From Candidatus Luteimonas excrementigallinarum (GTDB lineage Bacteria; Pseudomonadota; Gammaproteobacteria; Xanthomonadales; Xanthomonadaceae): a DNA stretch of 42,185 nucleotides. Positions 7,828 to 15,736 of the stretch are shown here, piece after piece (the stretch's first letter is position 1; each line of letters begins with the position of its first letter). Position numbers and translations under genes: made by a program. Location of the stretch: NCBI GenBank assembly GCA_019115725.1, contig DXCY01000036.1:1-42185 (forward strand), given 5' to 3'. The notes beneath the pieces are model-generated. The model had not been told where the DNA came from, made no database searches, and was given only the letters and a program-made list of their open reading frames with translations.

Positions 7828-9191
7828 GCGCGGTGGAGTTCTCGCGTGATGGGGTGAGCACGTTCCGCTTCGTGCGCTGCGGCTTCGATCCGGCCACCGG
7901 CCTGGCCGAGCTGGTCTATGCGTTCGATGACGGCCCCGAGCTGATTGAAAAAGTGACCCTGCCCGGAGCGCCGTTCGCGCTGGATGGCGGGCGTGCCGCG
8001 GCGGCGGAGCAGGCCCTGCGCCTGCTGCACCTGATCGCCGGGGTGAGCTATTACAAAGCGGCGGTGCCGGGGGAGATCCGCATCGATACCTATGCCATCG
8101 ACGCCGCCACCGCGGCGCTGATGGACGAGGTGTACCTGCACGGGCTGGGCGAGTTCGCCTATCGCAACGGGCTGGACCTCCACGGGCGCATCCGCTTCCC
8201 GCATGCGGATGGCCAGACACCCGCGGCTCCGACGCTGGGCCTGCGCCGGCATGCGCTGGTGGCGATTGGCGGCGGCAAGGATTCGCTGGTCTCGATCGAG
8301 GCCCTGCGCGCGCTGGACGTGGAGCAGACCGTGTCGTGGATTGGCGGCTCGCAGCTGATCCGCGCCTGCGCCGCGCATACCGGGTTGGACACGCTCAATA
8401 TCGGCCGCCAGCTGGCGCCGGAGCTGTTCGAATACAACCGCATGGGCGCCTGGAACGGGCACATTCCGGTGACCGCGATCAATTCCGCCATCCTTGCCTT
8501 CGCCGCGGTGGTGCTGGGCGTGGACCAGGTGGTGTTTTCCAATGAGCGCTCGGCCAGCTACGGCAGCCTGATTGAAGGCACGGGCGAGGTGAACCACCAG
8601 TGGTCCAAGGGCTGGGCGTTCGAGCGTGCGTTCGGTGCGCACCTGCAGGCCAACGTGGCTGCGGACCTGCATTACTACTCGCTGCTGCGCCCGCTGAGCG
8701 AGCTGGCGGTGGCGCGGCAGTTCGCCCAGTCCAGCCGCTACGACGCGCATTTTTCCAGCTGTAACCGCAACTTCCACCTGCTTGGCGAGCGCCCGGTGAA
8801 CCGCTGGTGCGGCGTGTGCCCGAAGTGCCATTTCGTGTTCCTGGCGCTGGCGCCGTTCATGCCCAAGCCGCGGCTGGTGGCGATCTTCGGCCGCAACCTG
8901 CTCGATGACGAGGAACAGATTCCGGGCTACGACGCGCTGATGGAGTTCCGTGACCACAAGCCGTTCGAGTGCGTGGGCGAAGCGCGCGAATCGCGGGCGG
9001 CCATGGCCGCGTTGGCGGCGCGCCCCGAGTGGCGCGAGGACGCGGTGGTGAAACGTTTCGCCCGGGTGATCGCGCCGCAGCTGCAGGGCGATGTGCCGGC
9101 CATTGCACCGCTGCTGGTGCCGGCCACTGAGCACCGGGTTCCGGCCCCGCTGTGGGAGCAGCTGCGTGAACGCTTCGCCGCCGGCGATTGA
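7824..9191 (+). CDS. murL: UDP-N-acetylmuramoyl-L-Ala-L-Glu epimerase (MurL)
   Basis: This 455-residue protein matches MurL as known from Xanthomonas oryzae. MurL inverts the terminal L-glutamate of UDP-MurNAc-L-Ala-L-Glu to D-Glu, giving the normal muropeptide precursor without glutamate racemase MurI. Visible landmarks are the glycine-rich loop ALVAIGGGKDSLVSIEAL (about residues 148-165), recalling ATP-pyrophosphatase PP-loops, the FSNERSASYGS segment, and a cysteine cluster RWCGVCPKCHFVF in the C-terminal third. It starts with GTG inside the end of lysAC (GTGA overlap), with GGAG 8 bases upstream. Its 3' end overlaps murD2. The partner gene downstream makes the identification much stronger than similarity to the family alone. 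Confidence 0.9.
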   Translation: MSAVEFSRDGVSTFRFVRCGFDPATGLAELVYAFDDGPELIEKVTLPGAPFALDGGRAAAAEQALRLLHLIAGVSYYKAAVPGEIRIDTYAIDAATAALMDEVYLHGLGEFAYRNGLDLHGRIRFPHADGQTPAAPTLGLRRHALVAIGGGKDSLVSIEALRALDVEQTVSWIGGSQLIRACAAHTGLDTLNIGRQLAPELFEYNRMGAWNGHIPVTAINSAILAFAAVVLGVDQVVFSNERSASYGSLIEGTGEVNHQWSKGWAFERAFGAHLQANVAADLHYYSLLRPLSELAVARQFAQSSRYDAHFSSCNRNFHLLGERPVNRWCGVCPKCHFVFLALAPFMPKPRLVAIFGRNLLDDEEQIPGYDALMEFRDHKPFECVGEARESRAAMAALAARPEWREDAVVKRFARVIAPQLQGDVPAIAPLLVPATEHRVPAPLWEQLRERFAAGD

Positions 9192-10596
9192 CCGGCTGGC
9201 CGGCCGGCGCGTGGCCCTGTGGGGCTGGGGTCGCGAGGGCCAGGCGGCCCATGCGGCGCTGCGCGAACTGCCGCACGGCCCGCAGGCACTGACCCTGTTC
9301 TGCACGCCTGCCGAAGAGGCGCAGGCGCGTGCGGCTGGCGGACCGGGGCTGGCGGTGGAAACCGGGGTGACGGCCGAGCGTCTGGCCGCGTTCGACCTGG
9401 TGGTGAAGTCTCCCGGCATCAGCGCCTACCGGCCCGAGCTGCTGGAAGCGCAGGCCCGGGGCACGCGCTTTGTCGGCGGCACGGCGCTGTGGTTCGCGGC
9501 GCGGCCGGATGCGCGCACGATCTGTGTCACCGGCACCAAGGGCAAGAGCACCACCAGCGCGCTGTTGGCCCATCTGTTGCGCGCTGGCGGGCTGCGGACG
9601 GCGCTGGCTGGCAATATCGGCATGCCGCTGCTGGAGCTCCTGCATGGCCAGGCGCAGGCCTGGGTGCTGGAGCTGTCGAGTTTCCAGACCGGCGACGTGG
9701 CCGCTTCGGGCGTGCGCCCGGAGGTGGCGGTGGTGACCAACGTGTTCCCCGAGCACCTGGACTGGCACGGCAGCGAAGCCCGCTACGTGGATGACAAGCT
9801 GGCCCTGCTGACCCGCGCGCGGCCGCAGCGGGCGGTGCTCAACGCCGCCGATCCGCGCCTGGCCGGGCTGGAGCTGCCCGACAGCCGGGTGAGCTGGTTC
9901 AACTGCGAGTCCGGCTGGCACCTGCGCGGGCGGGCGATCCATCGCGGCGACGAGGCGGTGCTGGATGCCGGCGACCTGCCGCTGCCGGGCCGCCACAACC
10001 GGGAGAACCTGTGCGCGGCGCTGGCCGCGATCGAGGCGTTCGACCTGGATCCGGTGCCGCTGGCGACACAGGCGGGCAGCTTCATGCCGCTGCCGCATCG
10101 CCTGCAGCCGCTGGGACAGCGTGACGGGATCGCCTGGGTCAATGATTCAATCAGTACCACCCCGGCGGCGAGTCTGGCCGCGCTGGAGGTGTATCGCGAT
10201 GCGCGCGTGGCGATCCTGCTAGGCGGCCATGACCGCGGGCTGGATTGGAGCGGGTTCGCGGAGTCCATCGCGTCTGCGCCGCCGCATGCAGTGGTGACGA
10301 TGGGGGCCAACGGTCCGCGTATCCACGCCCTGCTGGAACCTGTCGCCGCGCGGACCGGCATGCGGCTTGCCGCTGCGTCCGATCTGCCGGGTGCGGTGGA
10401 AACGGCGCGCGGGCTGCTGGCCGGAGGTATTGGCGAGCGCGGGAGCGCAGGCGAGGGTGGCGTGGTGCTGATGTCGCCGGGTGCGCCGAGCTTCGGGCCG
10501 TACCGCGATTACACCTGGCGCGGCCGGCACTTCGCCGAACTTGCCGGCTTCAACCCTGATGCCATCACCGCGATTCCCGGTCTCGGCATCGCTTGA
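9166..10596 (+). CDS. murD2: UDP-N-acetylmuramoyl-L-alanine--L-glutamate ligase (MurD2)
   Basis: This Mur ligase adds glutamate to UDP-MurNAc-L-alanine using ATP. The MurD2 type takes L-Glu, and MurL then epimerises it. The N-terminal Rossmann-like domain begins at RRVALWGWGREG. The ATP-binding loop TGTKGKSTT is at about residues 123-131. The central domain includes NVFPEHLDWHGS, and the C-terminal domain includes ILLGGHDRGLDW and LMSPGAPSFGPYRDY. Immediate linkage to murL favours MurD2 over classical MurD. There is no early ATG. I chose the GTG at 9166 because GGGAG lies 7 bases upstream. It gives 476 residues and a 26-base overlap with murL, which suggests translational coupling. A GTG at 9211 is the next alternative. 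Confidence 0.88.
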   Translation: MNASPPAIDRLAGRRVALWGWGREGQAAHAALRELPHGPQALTLFCTPAEEAQARAAGGPGLAVETGVTAERLAAFDLVVKSPGISAYRPELLEAQARGTRFVGGTALWFAARPDARTICVTGTKGKSTTSALLAHLLRAGGLRTALAGNIGMPLLELLHGQAQAWVLELSSFQTGDVAASGVRPEVAVVTNVFPEHLDWHGSEARYVDDKLALLTRARPQRAVLNAADPRLAGLELPDSRVSWFNCESGWHLRGRAIHRGDEAVLDAGDLPLPGRHNRENLCAALAAIEAFDLDPVPLATQAGSFMPLPHRLQPLGQRDGIAWVNDSISTTPAASLAALEVYRDARVAILLGGHDRGLDWSGFAESIASAPPHAVVTMGANGPRIHALLEPVAARTGMRLAAASDLPGAVETARGLLAGGIGERGSAGEGGVVLMSPGAPSFGPYRDYTWRGRHFAELAGFNPDAITAIPGLGIA

Positions 10597-10627
10597 TCAG
10601 GCCGGCCGCGTGAGGGTCCGGAAGGCA

Positions 10628-10774
10628 CGTCGGGGGCGTAGCCCCGACCTACCGCAGCTGGATTTCGCATGTCGGCACCGCGTAACCGCGTGTCCCCGAC
10701 GGCGGCGGTAAGCGGATATCGCATGTCGGCACCGTGTAACCGTGTGCCCCGCAGGTCGGGGCTACGTCCCCGAC
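10628..10774 (+). repeat. REP-like cluster of inverted and direct repeats between convergent genes
   Basis: Two copies of a short palindromic unit face each other. One is GTCGGGG-6 bases-CCCCGAC at 10629-10648; the other is the reverse-oriented unit at 10755-10774. Between them lie two direct copies of a 30-base unit beginning GCATGTCGGCACCG (10667-10697 and 10721-10750), each with an internal symmetry around GTAAC. Similar short palindromes (GTCGGGGCTACG type) are common as dispersed repeats in this bacterial family. The cluster fills the gap between murD2 and ispB, which converge, so it may also stop transcription from both sides. Confidence 0.7.
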
Positions 10775-10784
10775 GACCGCTGGA

Positions 10785-11780
10785 TCAATATCCGCGTTCG
10801 ACCGCGTAGCGGGCCAGGCCGCGCAGGGCGGCGACGGCTTCACTCTCGGGCAGGCCGTCGAGGGCGGCTTCTGCTGCTTCAGCGTATTCCACCGCGCGGC
10901 GGTGGCTGTATTCCAGGCTGCCGCAGGCGTGGATGGCGGCCATGACCTCGTCCATCGCGCCGGCATCGCCGGCTTCCACGATTGCCCGCAGCCGCTCGCG
11001 TACCGGGGCATCGGCATGGGCCATGGCGTGGATCAGCGGCAGGGTGGCCTTGCCCTCGGCCAGGTCGTCGCCCAGGTTCTTGCCCAGCGCGGCGCCCTCG
11101 GCCGAATAGTCGAGCATGTCGTCGGCGATCTGGAACGCGTAGCCCAGCTGCAGGCCGTAATCGTGCAGGCGCTGCTGCACCGCCTCATCGGCGCCGGAGG
11201 CCAGCGCGCCCAGACGGGTGCCGGCGGCGAACAGCACCGCGGTCTTGCGCTCGATCACCTGCAGGTAGGCAGCCTCGTCCACGTCCGGGTTGCGCACGTG
11301 CAGCAGCTGCAGCACCTCGCCCTCGGCGATGCGGTTGGTGGCATCGGCCAGGATCCGCATCACCTCCATGCGGTCCAGTTCCACCATCAGCTGGAAGCTG
11401 CGCGAGTACAGGAAGTCGCCAACCAGCACGCTGGCGGCGTTGCCCCAGATCGCGTTGGCGGTGCTGCGCCCGCGGCGCAGGTCCGACTCGTCGATCACGT
11501 CGTCGTGCAGCAGGGTGGAGGTGTGGATGAATTCGATGATCGCCGCCAGCTGGTGGTGCTCGGCGCCGTGGCCGCCGCAGGCGCGCCCGGCCAGGGCCAC
11601 CAGCATCGGCCGCAGGCGCTTGCCGCCAGCGGAGATGATGTGTTCGGCCACCTGGTTGATCAGGACCACATCGGACGCCAGGCGGTGCCGGATCAGGGCA
11701 TCGATGCCGGCCATGTCGGCGGCGGAGAATGCCTGGATGGCGGCGAGGTCGGGGGCGGGGGTGGTATTTGCCTGGGCCAT
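10785..11780 (-). CDS. ispB: Octaprenyl (polyprenyl) diphosphate synthase
   Basis: This 331-residue trans-prenyltransferase condenses isopentenyl diphosphate units onto farnesyl diphosphate to make the side chain of ubiquinone. Both aspartate-rich metal-binding motifs are visible: LLHDDVIDESDLRRG (first) and AFQIADDMLDYSAE (second). The substrate-binding GGKRLRPML is near residue 60 and GDFLYSRSFQL follows the first motif. The length fits the long-chain (C40) class, and IspB is the usual proteobacterial enzyme. The exact chain length cannot be read by eye. I chose the ATG at 11780; a TTG four codons upstream is possible but less likely. It is transcribed away from ssb. Confidence 0.92.
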   Translation of the reverse strand: MAQANTTPAPDLAAIQAFSAADMAGIDALIRHRLASDVVLINQVAEHIISAGGKRLRPMLVALAGRACGGHGAEHHQLAAIIEFIHTSTLLHDDVIDESDLRRGRSTANAIWGNAASVLVGDFLYSRSFQLMVELDRMEVMRILADATNRIAEGEVLQLLHVRNPDVDEAAYLQVIERKTAVLFAAGTRLGALASGADEAVQQRLHDYGLQLGYAFQIADDMLDYSAEGAALGKNLGDDLAEGKATLPLIHAMAHADAPVRERLRAIVEAGDAGAMDEVMAAIHACGSLEYSHRRAVEYAEAAEAALDGLPESEAVAALRGLARYAVERGY

Positions 11781-11807
11781 GGATATGCACAAACCGGGGG
11801 AGCGGGG

Positions 11808-11813
11808 ATTATA
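11808..11813 (-). promoter_or_regulatory. Consensus -10 box (TATAAT) upstream of ispB
   Basis: The minus strand carries a perfect TATAAT 27 bases before the ispB ATG. No convincing -35 is seen at 16-18 bases. The placement fits a short leader. Confidence 0.45.
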
Positions 11814-11897
11814 CGGGGCGCAGGGATGCCCGACGCCTCAGCGCGGTGGAGTCTGACCCCGGGGCGGGCGCAGGGCGGGTGACTGGCCCGGAGCCGG

Positions 11898-11903
11898 TAT
11901 GAT
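11898..11903 (+). promoter_or_regulatory. Putative -10 box (TATGAT) upstream of ssb
   Basis: TATGAT matches the -10 consensus at 5 of 6 positions, 64 bases before the ssb ATG, in the 187-base divergent gap with ispB. The -35 is poor. Confidence 0.3.
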
Positions 11904-11967
11904 CCAATGGTCCCCGAACCCATCGGCCGCGCGCCCTGCGCCGGCCACATCTGCAAGGAAACGATTC

Positions 11968-12501
11968 ATGGCCCGTGGCATCAACAAGGCGATCCTCGTC
12001 GGTAATCTCGGCAACGACCCGGAGGTCCGCTACACCCAGGGGGGCATGGCGATCACCAAGATCAGCCTGGCCACCACCAGCGTGCGCAAGGACCGCGACG
12101 GCAACAACCAGGAACAGACCCAGTGGCACCGGGTGACCTTCTTCGGCAAGCTCGGCGAGATTGCGGCTGAATACCTGCGCAAGGGCTCGCAGGTCTACGT
12201 CGAGGGCGAGATCCGCTACGACAAGTTCACCGGCCAGGACGGGGTGGAGAAGTTCTTCACCGAGATCGTCGCCAACGAGATGCAGATGCTCGGCGGCCGC
12301 GGTGAAGGCGGTGGCGGCGGAGGTGGTGGTGGTCGCGGCGGCTTTGACCGCGGCGGTGGCGGTGGCTTTTCCGGCGGTGGTGGCGGCGGTGGTGGCGGCT
12401 ATGACCGCGGCGGTTCCCGGCCGCAGGGTCAGGGCCAGGGCGCACGCCAGTCCGAGCGTCCGCCGGCGGAGGACTTCTCCGACGACGACATTCCGTTCTA
12501 G
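11968..12501 (+). CDS. ssb: Single-stranded DNA-binding protein
   Basis: This 177-residue protein has an OB-fold domain (residues 1-110; MARGINKAILVGNLGNDPE is the classical start). A flexible linker of glycine-rich repeats broken by RGGFDRGG-like units follows (about 111-150), then a Gln/Arg-rich stretch. It ends in the acidic tail DFSDDDIPF, which docks replication and repair proteins such as exonuclease I, PriA and RecO in the family. It coats single-stranded DNA as a homotetramer. The ATG at 11968 follows AAGGAAACG. Open sequence upstream of it in the same frame has no SSB character. The linker is unusually rich in consecutive glycines but otherwise the protein is ordinary. Confidence 0.97.
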   Translation: MARGINKAILVGNLGNDPEVRYTQGGMAITKISLATTSVRKDRDGNNQEQTQWHRVTFFGKLGEIAAEYLRKGSQVYVEGEIRYDKFTGQDGVEKFFTEIVANEMQMLGGRGEGGGGGGGGGRGGFDRGGGGGFSGGGGGGGGGYDRGGSRPQGQGQGARQSERPPAEDFSDDDIPF

Positions 12502-12536
12502 GACGCACCCGTCGGAATCTGGTGGAAAGACGTGAG

Positions 12537-12563
12537 AAAGGCCCCGCGATCGCGGGGCCTTTT
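12537..12563 (+). terminator. Rho-independent terminator after ssb
   Basis: AAAGGCCCCGCG and CGCGGGGCCTTT are perfect arms around a 2-base loop, and the distal arm continues in T residues. It lies 36 bases past the ssb stop. Confidence 0.85.
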
Positions 12564-12675
12564 CCATGTGCGGGGCCGGATCCGGCAGGCGTATTGCTCC
12601 GCGCGGGGGGCTTGCGCGGGGCGGCCATGGCTGGCATACACTTGCGACCCTCATGCACATGCAAGGAGTTCCGGG

Positions 12676-13173
12676 ATGAAGTTCAAGTCGATCGCGCTGG
12701 TGCTCGCCCTTTCCTCCGCCATCGGCGCGGTGGCGGCCCAGCAGCCGGCTGCCCAGCCGCAGGCCCAGGCGGCGCAGACCCAGCAGCTCACCCCGGAGCA
12801 GCAGGCGCAGCTGGCCCGCCAGGACGCGGAGATGACCAACGCCGCCCAGCAGGTGGTGCAGATGATCGATGCCAACCGGGTCGGCGAGGTGTGGGATCTG
12901 TCCACCAGCGCGGTCAAGCAGATGCTGCCGCGCGAGAGTTTCGTCCAGCAGGTAGGGGCCGATCGCGCCCGTCTCGGGGCGCCGACCCAGCGGGGCCAGG
13001 CAGTGGTCAGCCGCACCCAGTTCCGGGAGGGCGGCGAGGTGCCGGCCGGCCTGTACATCAACATCGCTTTCCCGACCGTGTTCGCCAACAACGCCGAGCC
13101 GGTGCGCGAGCTGGTGTCGTTCCGGCTTGATGAAGACCAGATCTGGCGCGTGTCCGGATACAGCCTGCGCTGA
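12676..13173 (+). CDS. DUF4019-type exported protein
   Basis: This 165-residue protein has a clear signal peptide (MKFKSIALVLALSSAIGAVAA, cleavage before QQ). A Gln/Ala-rich spacer (about 22-45) follows, then a compact domain (about 50-165) with the pattern WDLSTSAVKQMLPRESFVQQV, early Leu/Gly residues, and a terminal strand IWRVSGYSLR. This matches the DUF4019 pattern, a small periplasmic domain of unknown function. The ATG at 12676 has GCAAGGAG 7 bases upstream. It stands alone between two terminators. The family call rests on pattern recognition only; there is no functional evidence. Confidence 0.7.
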   Translation: MKFKSIALVLALSSAIGAVAAQQPAAQPQAQAAQTQQLTPEQQAQLARQDAEMTNAAQQVVQMIDANRVGEVWDLSTSAVKQMLPRESFVQQVGADRARLGAPTQRGQAVVSRTQFREGGEVPAGLYINIAFPTVFANNAEPVRELVSFRLDEDQIWRVSGYSLR

Positions 13174-13199
13174 TCCGCTCCACCGCAGTAACGGAGACG

Positions 13200-13221
13200 A
13201 CGGGACCCGCACGGGTCCCGT
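13200..13221. terminator. Bidirectional terminator between DUF4019 and DUF2207 genes
   Basis: ACGGGACCCG (13200-13209) and CGGGTCCCGT (13212-13221) are perfect 10-bp arms around CA, followed by TTTCCGTTT on the plus strand. It lies between two convergent genes, 26 bases past one stop and 14 past the other. Confidence 0.75.
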
Positions 13222-13235
13222 TTCCGTTTGCGGGC

Positions 13236-15035
13236 TCAGCGGCCTCCCACGCCGCCCCCGCCGCCGCCGCCGCCGGAAAAGCCCCCGCCCCCGCCACCGC
13301 TGCTTCCGCCCCCGAATCCGGAGGAGCTGCCCGGTGGTGACGACGCCGAAGCAATCCGCGCGCCAAGATCCTTCGACAGCGACCGGGTCATGCCGTCCAG
13401 GCCGCTGAAGCCGGCACTGCGGCCGGTGCTGGAGTACCAGCTGATCGATGAGGTAGCCGCCGCGGCGGCGGCTGCGCCTACCGCCAGGGTGAACCGGCGC
13501 GTCCACGCTTCTTCCACGCCCAGTGCCACGGCATAGGGCAGCAGCCGCTCGAACCGGCCCGCGTCCAGTGTCGGCTCGTCATCGCCAGGCGCTTCCAGCT
13601 TCTGCAGGTCCTGCTTCTCGGCCACGGCCAGGTAGCGGCGGAAGCCTTCGATCTCGTCCAGCAGCCCGCGTCCGGCGGGCGTGGGCGCGCCGATCAGGAC
13701 GCCGAAGGTGATGGTGGCCAGCAGCGCTGCGCCGAGCAGCGGGATGGCAAGCACCAGCCCGGAGCCGGTGGCGAAGGCCGTGCCGAGGCTGGCGGCCAGG
13801 GTCAGCACGAAGATCAGGCCAGCCACCGCGAGGCTGCCGCCGTTGCGCCGGTAGAGCGCGGGCACGATGGCGCTGCCCACGCGCTGGCGGTGTGCGGTGA
13901 CCGCCTTGCGGATCACGGTGGCGTTGCTCTGGTCGAGTTCGAGTTCCAGCGCCTTGCCGTCGGCCGGCAGCAGCTGCGCGAGCAGCAGGGCCGGTGCGGA
14001 CTCCGCCTCCAGCGTTGCGGCGCTGGATCCGGGCCGCAGGATCCAGCGGTCCGAAAGGATTCTCCTGGCCTCGCGATGGATGCCCACCGCTCCGTGCACG
14101 GCCGCGGCCAGCAGGTCGGCGCTGAAGGCGGTGTTGTCGTATCCCAGGCGCTGCATGTAGCGCAGTTCCGCCGGTGAATATCCCGCCGGAGGCTCGTAGC
14201 GGACGATGACCGGTCCCGCTCGGGGATCCCGCCCGATTGCCCGCCAGCGCCGGAAACAGAACCCCAGCAGCAGGGCCAGGCCGGCCAGCGCAACGATGCC
14301 GGCGGTGTTGTCCCGCAGCCGCCAGGCCAGGCGTTGGGCCAGGCCGGGCTCGGCCACCACGCCCTTGGGAAAGCCGAACACCAGGGTCAGCCCCTCGCCG
14401 GGCGCCAGCGGCCTGGTGAGCTCCCAGCGGGCGGTGCCGGGTGCGGGCCGGGTGGCGTGGAAGGCCTTGTCGCGGGTGCCGAAGCCGCCGGTGAAGCCGT
14501 CCACCTGCATCTGCGCGACCGGCACCGCGGCCGGCAGGCGCACCGTCACGCTGCCGCGCTCAACCCGCAGGCGCGATCCGGGACCGATGGCGTTGAAATA
14601 CAGTTCGTCGTGATTCTCGAAGAAGCCCAGCTGGCGGTTGGTACGCATATGCAGCGTATAGACGTGTCCGGCGGGTACCGGGAGGAACTGATCATTGCCG
14701 GTGTTGACCACCACCCCGTTGCCGGCCCGTTCGGTGAACCAGGGTTCGGGACGGCCGTTGCGCAGCACCTCTTCGACGCTGAAGTCCACGCGCACCCGGT
14801 CGCCGAAGCGGTCGCGGTAGCGGGTGGGGAAGTCGCGCACGATCCCGCGCCTGATCTGGCGGCCCTCGGCCCACACCGAGATCCGCTCGCTGATGTCCAG
14901 GCTGCCGTCGGTCTGGATGGTGATCTCGACGTCGTAGTCGAGGATGCGTTCGCCGCGCTCCCGGGCGTGGCCGGGAAGAGCGCAGGCAAGCGCCAATGCC
15001 AGCGCCAGCGCCAGCAGCACCAGTGCGCGGCTCAC
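13236..15035 (-). CDS. DUF2207 domain membrane protein
   Basis: This 599-residue protein has a signal peptide (hydrophobic LVLLALALALALACALPG). An extracytoplasmic N-terminal domain of the DUF2207 type follows (about 27-225; ERILDYDVEITIQTDGSLDISERI, RGIVRDFPTRYRDRFG). Next are a transmembrane helix (about 240-260), a cytoplasmic domain with EPPAGYSPAELRYMQRLGYD, two or three further helices (about 395-455), and a C-terminal tail of almost pure Gly/Ser. The tail is typical of the family. The function of DUF2207 proteins is unknown; they are often encoded with LemA. The gene starts with GTG overlapping the lemA stop (GTGA, 15032-15035), so the two are almost certainly translated together. Confidence 0.85.
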   Translation of the reverse strand: MSRALVLLALALALALACALPGHARERGERILDYDVEITIQTDGSLDISERISVWAEGRQIRRGIVRDFPTRYRDRFGDRVRVDFSVEEVLRNGRPEPWFTERAGNGVVVNTGNDQFLPVPAGHVYTLHMRTNRQLGFFENHDELYFNAIGPGSRLRVERGSVTVRLPAAVPVAQMQVDGFTGGFGTRDKAFHATRPAPGTARWELTRPLAPGEGLTLVFGFPKGVVAEPGLAQRLAWRLRDNTAGIVALAGLALLLGFCFRRWRAIGRDPRAGPVIVRYEPPAGYSPAELRYMQRLGYDNTAFSADLLAAAVHGAVGIHREARRILSDRWILRPGSSAATLEAESAPALLLAQLLPADGKALELELDQSNATVIRKAVTAHRQRVGSAIVPALYRRNGGSLAVAGLIFVLTLAASLGTAFATGSGLVLAIPLLGAALLATITFGVLIGAPTPAGRGLLDEIEGFRRYLAVAEKQDLQKLEAPGDDEPTLDAGRFERLLPYAVALGVEEAWTRRFTLAVGAAAAAAATSSISWYSSTGRSAGFSGLDGMTRSLSKDLGARIASASSPPGSSSGFGGGSSGGGGGGFSGGGGGGGGVGGR

Positions 15036-15580
15036 CGGTGCAGCTCCACTGCCGGTGCGGCGCGTTCGGCCTCGCCGGCCTGGAAGAACTCAGCGCCGTG
15101 GAATCCGAAGGCGCGCGCCACCGCCACGTCCGGGATCCTTTGGGTGGCATCGTTGTAGTCGCGCACCGCGCCGTTGTAGAAGCGCCGCGCGTACTGCAGG
15201 TGTTCTTCCACGGCCACCAGGTCCTCCTGCAGGCGCAGGAAGCCCGCGCTGGCCTTGAGGTCGGGGTAGGCCTCCTGCAGGGCGAACAGCCGGCCCAGTG
15301 CCTGTTCCAGCTCCGTTTCCACCTCGCCGAGCCGGTGCGGTCCCGGTCCGGCCAGCGCCTGGGCGCGCAGGCGGGTCACCGCCTCCAGCACCGCGGCCTC
15401 GTGGCCGGCATAGGCGCGTACCGCCGAGACCAGCTGCGGCACCAGATCGTGGCGCCGGGTGAGCTGCACGTCGATATCGGCCCAGGCAGTGCGCACCTGG
15501 TTACGCAGCCGCACCAGGCGGTTATAGGCGAATACCGCCCAGGCGAGCACCGCCAGTATCAGCACCACGATCGCGATCAT
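15032..15580 (-). CDS. lemA: LemA family protein
   Basis: This 182-residue protein has one N-terminal transmembrane helix (about residues 2-19) and a long helical domain. It shows the LemA signature: YNRLVRLRNQVRTAWADIDVQLTRRHDLVPQLVSAVRAY and later QEAYPDLKASAGFLRLQEDLVAVEEHLQYARRFYN. The family forms coiled helical bundles at the membrane; its biochemical role is not established. The ATG at 15580 has AGGGAG six bases upstream. A GTG directly before it is too close to that site to be preferred. It is the first gene of a two-gene unit with the DUF2207 gene, a pairing seen widely in bacteria. The unit is divergent from the diguanylate cyclase gene. Confidence 0.9.
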   Translation of the reverse strand: MIAIVVLILAVLAWAVFAYNRLVRLRNQVRTAWADIDVQLTRRHDLVPQLVSAVRAYAGHEAAVLEAVTRLRAQALAGPGPHRLGEVETELEQALGRLFALQEAYPDLKASAGFLRLQEDLVAVEEHLQYARRFYNGAVRDYNDATQRIPDVAVARAFGFHGAEFFQAGEAERAAPAVELHR

Positions 15581-15736
15581 CACCCACTCCCTGTCCGGAC
15601 CTGGAACGATAGCGGGAATGCGCCCGGCGCCTCCCCCGGCCGACGATAGCGCAAGGCCTCCCGGACGGCGTGCCGGCCGCGTTCCCGGTCACGGAATTGC
15701 CGCGGCCGCGTTTGTTTTTCCCGCCCGCGCCCCCAT

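Noticed and set aside
5218..8220. 1000-codon minus-strand frame opposite lysAC
   Set aside because: Shadow of a highly codon-biased gene; no domain, no start context, and lysAC motifs are certain.
12300..12420. Glycine-codon repeats in ssb as a tandem-repeat or mobile element
   Set aside because: They encode the flexible Gly-rich linker of SSB, between a normal OB fold and a normal acidic tail.
13240..13320. GC-rich repeat tract near the end of the DUF2207 gene
   Set aside because: It encodes the Gly/Ser-rich C-terminal tail usual in this family.
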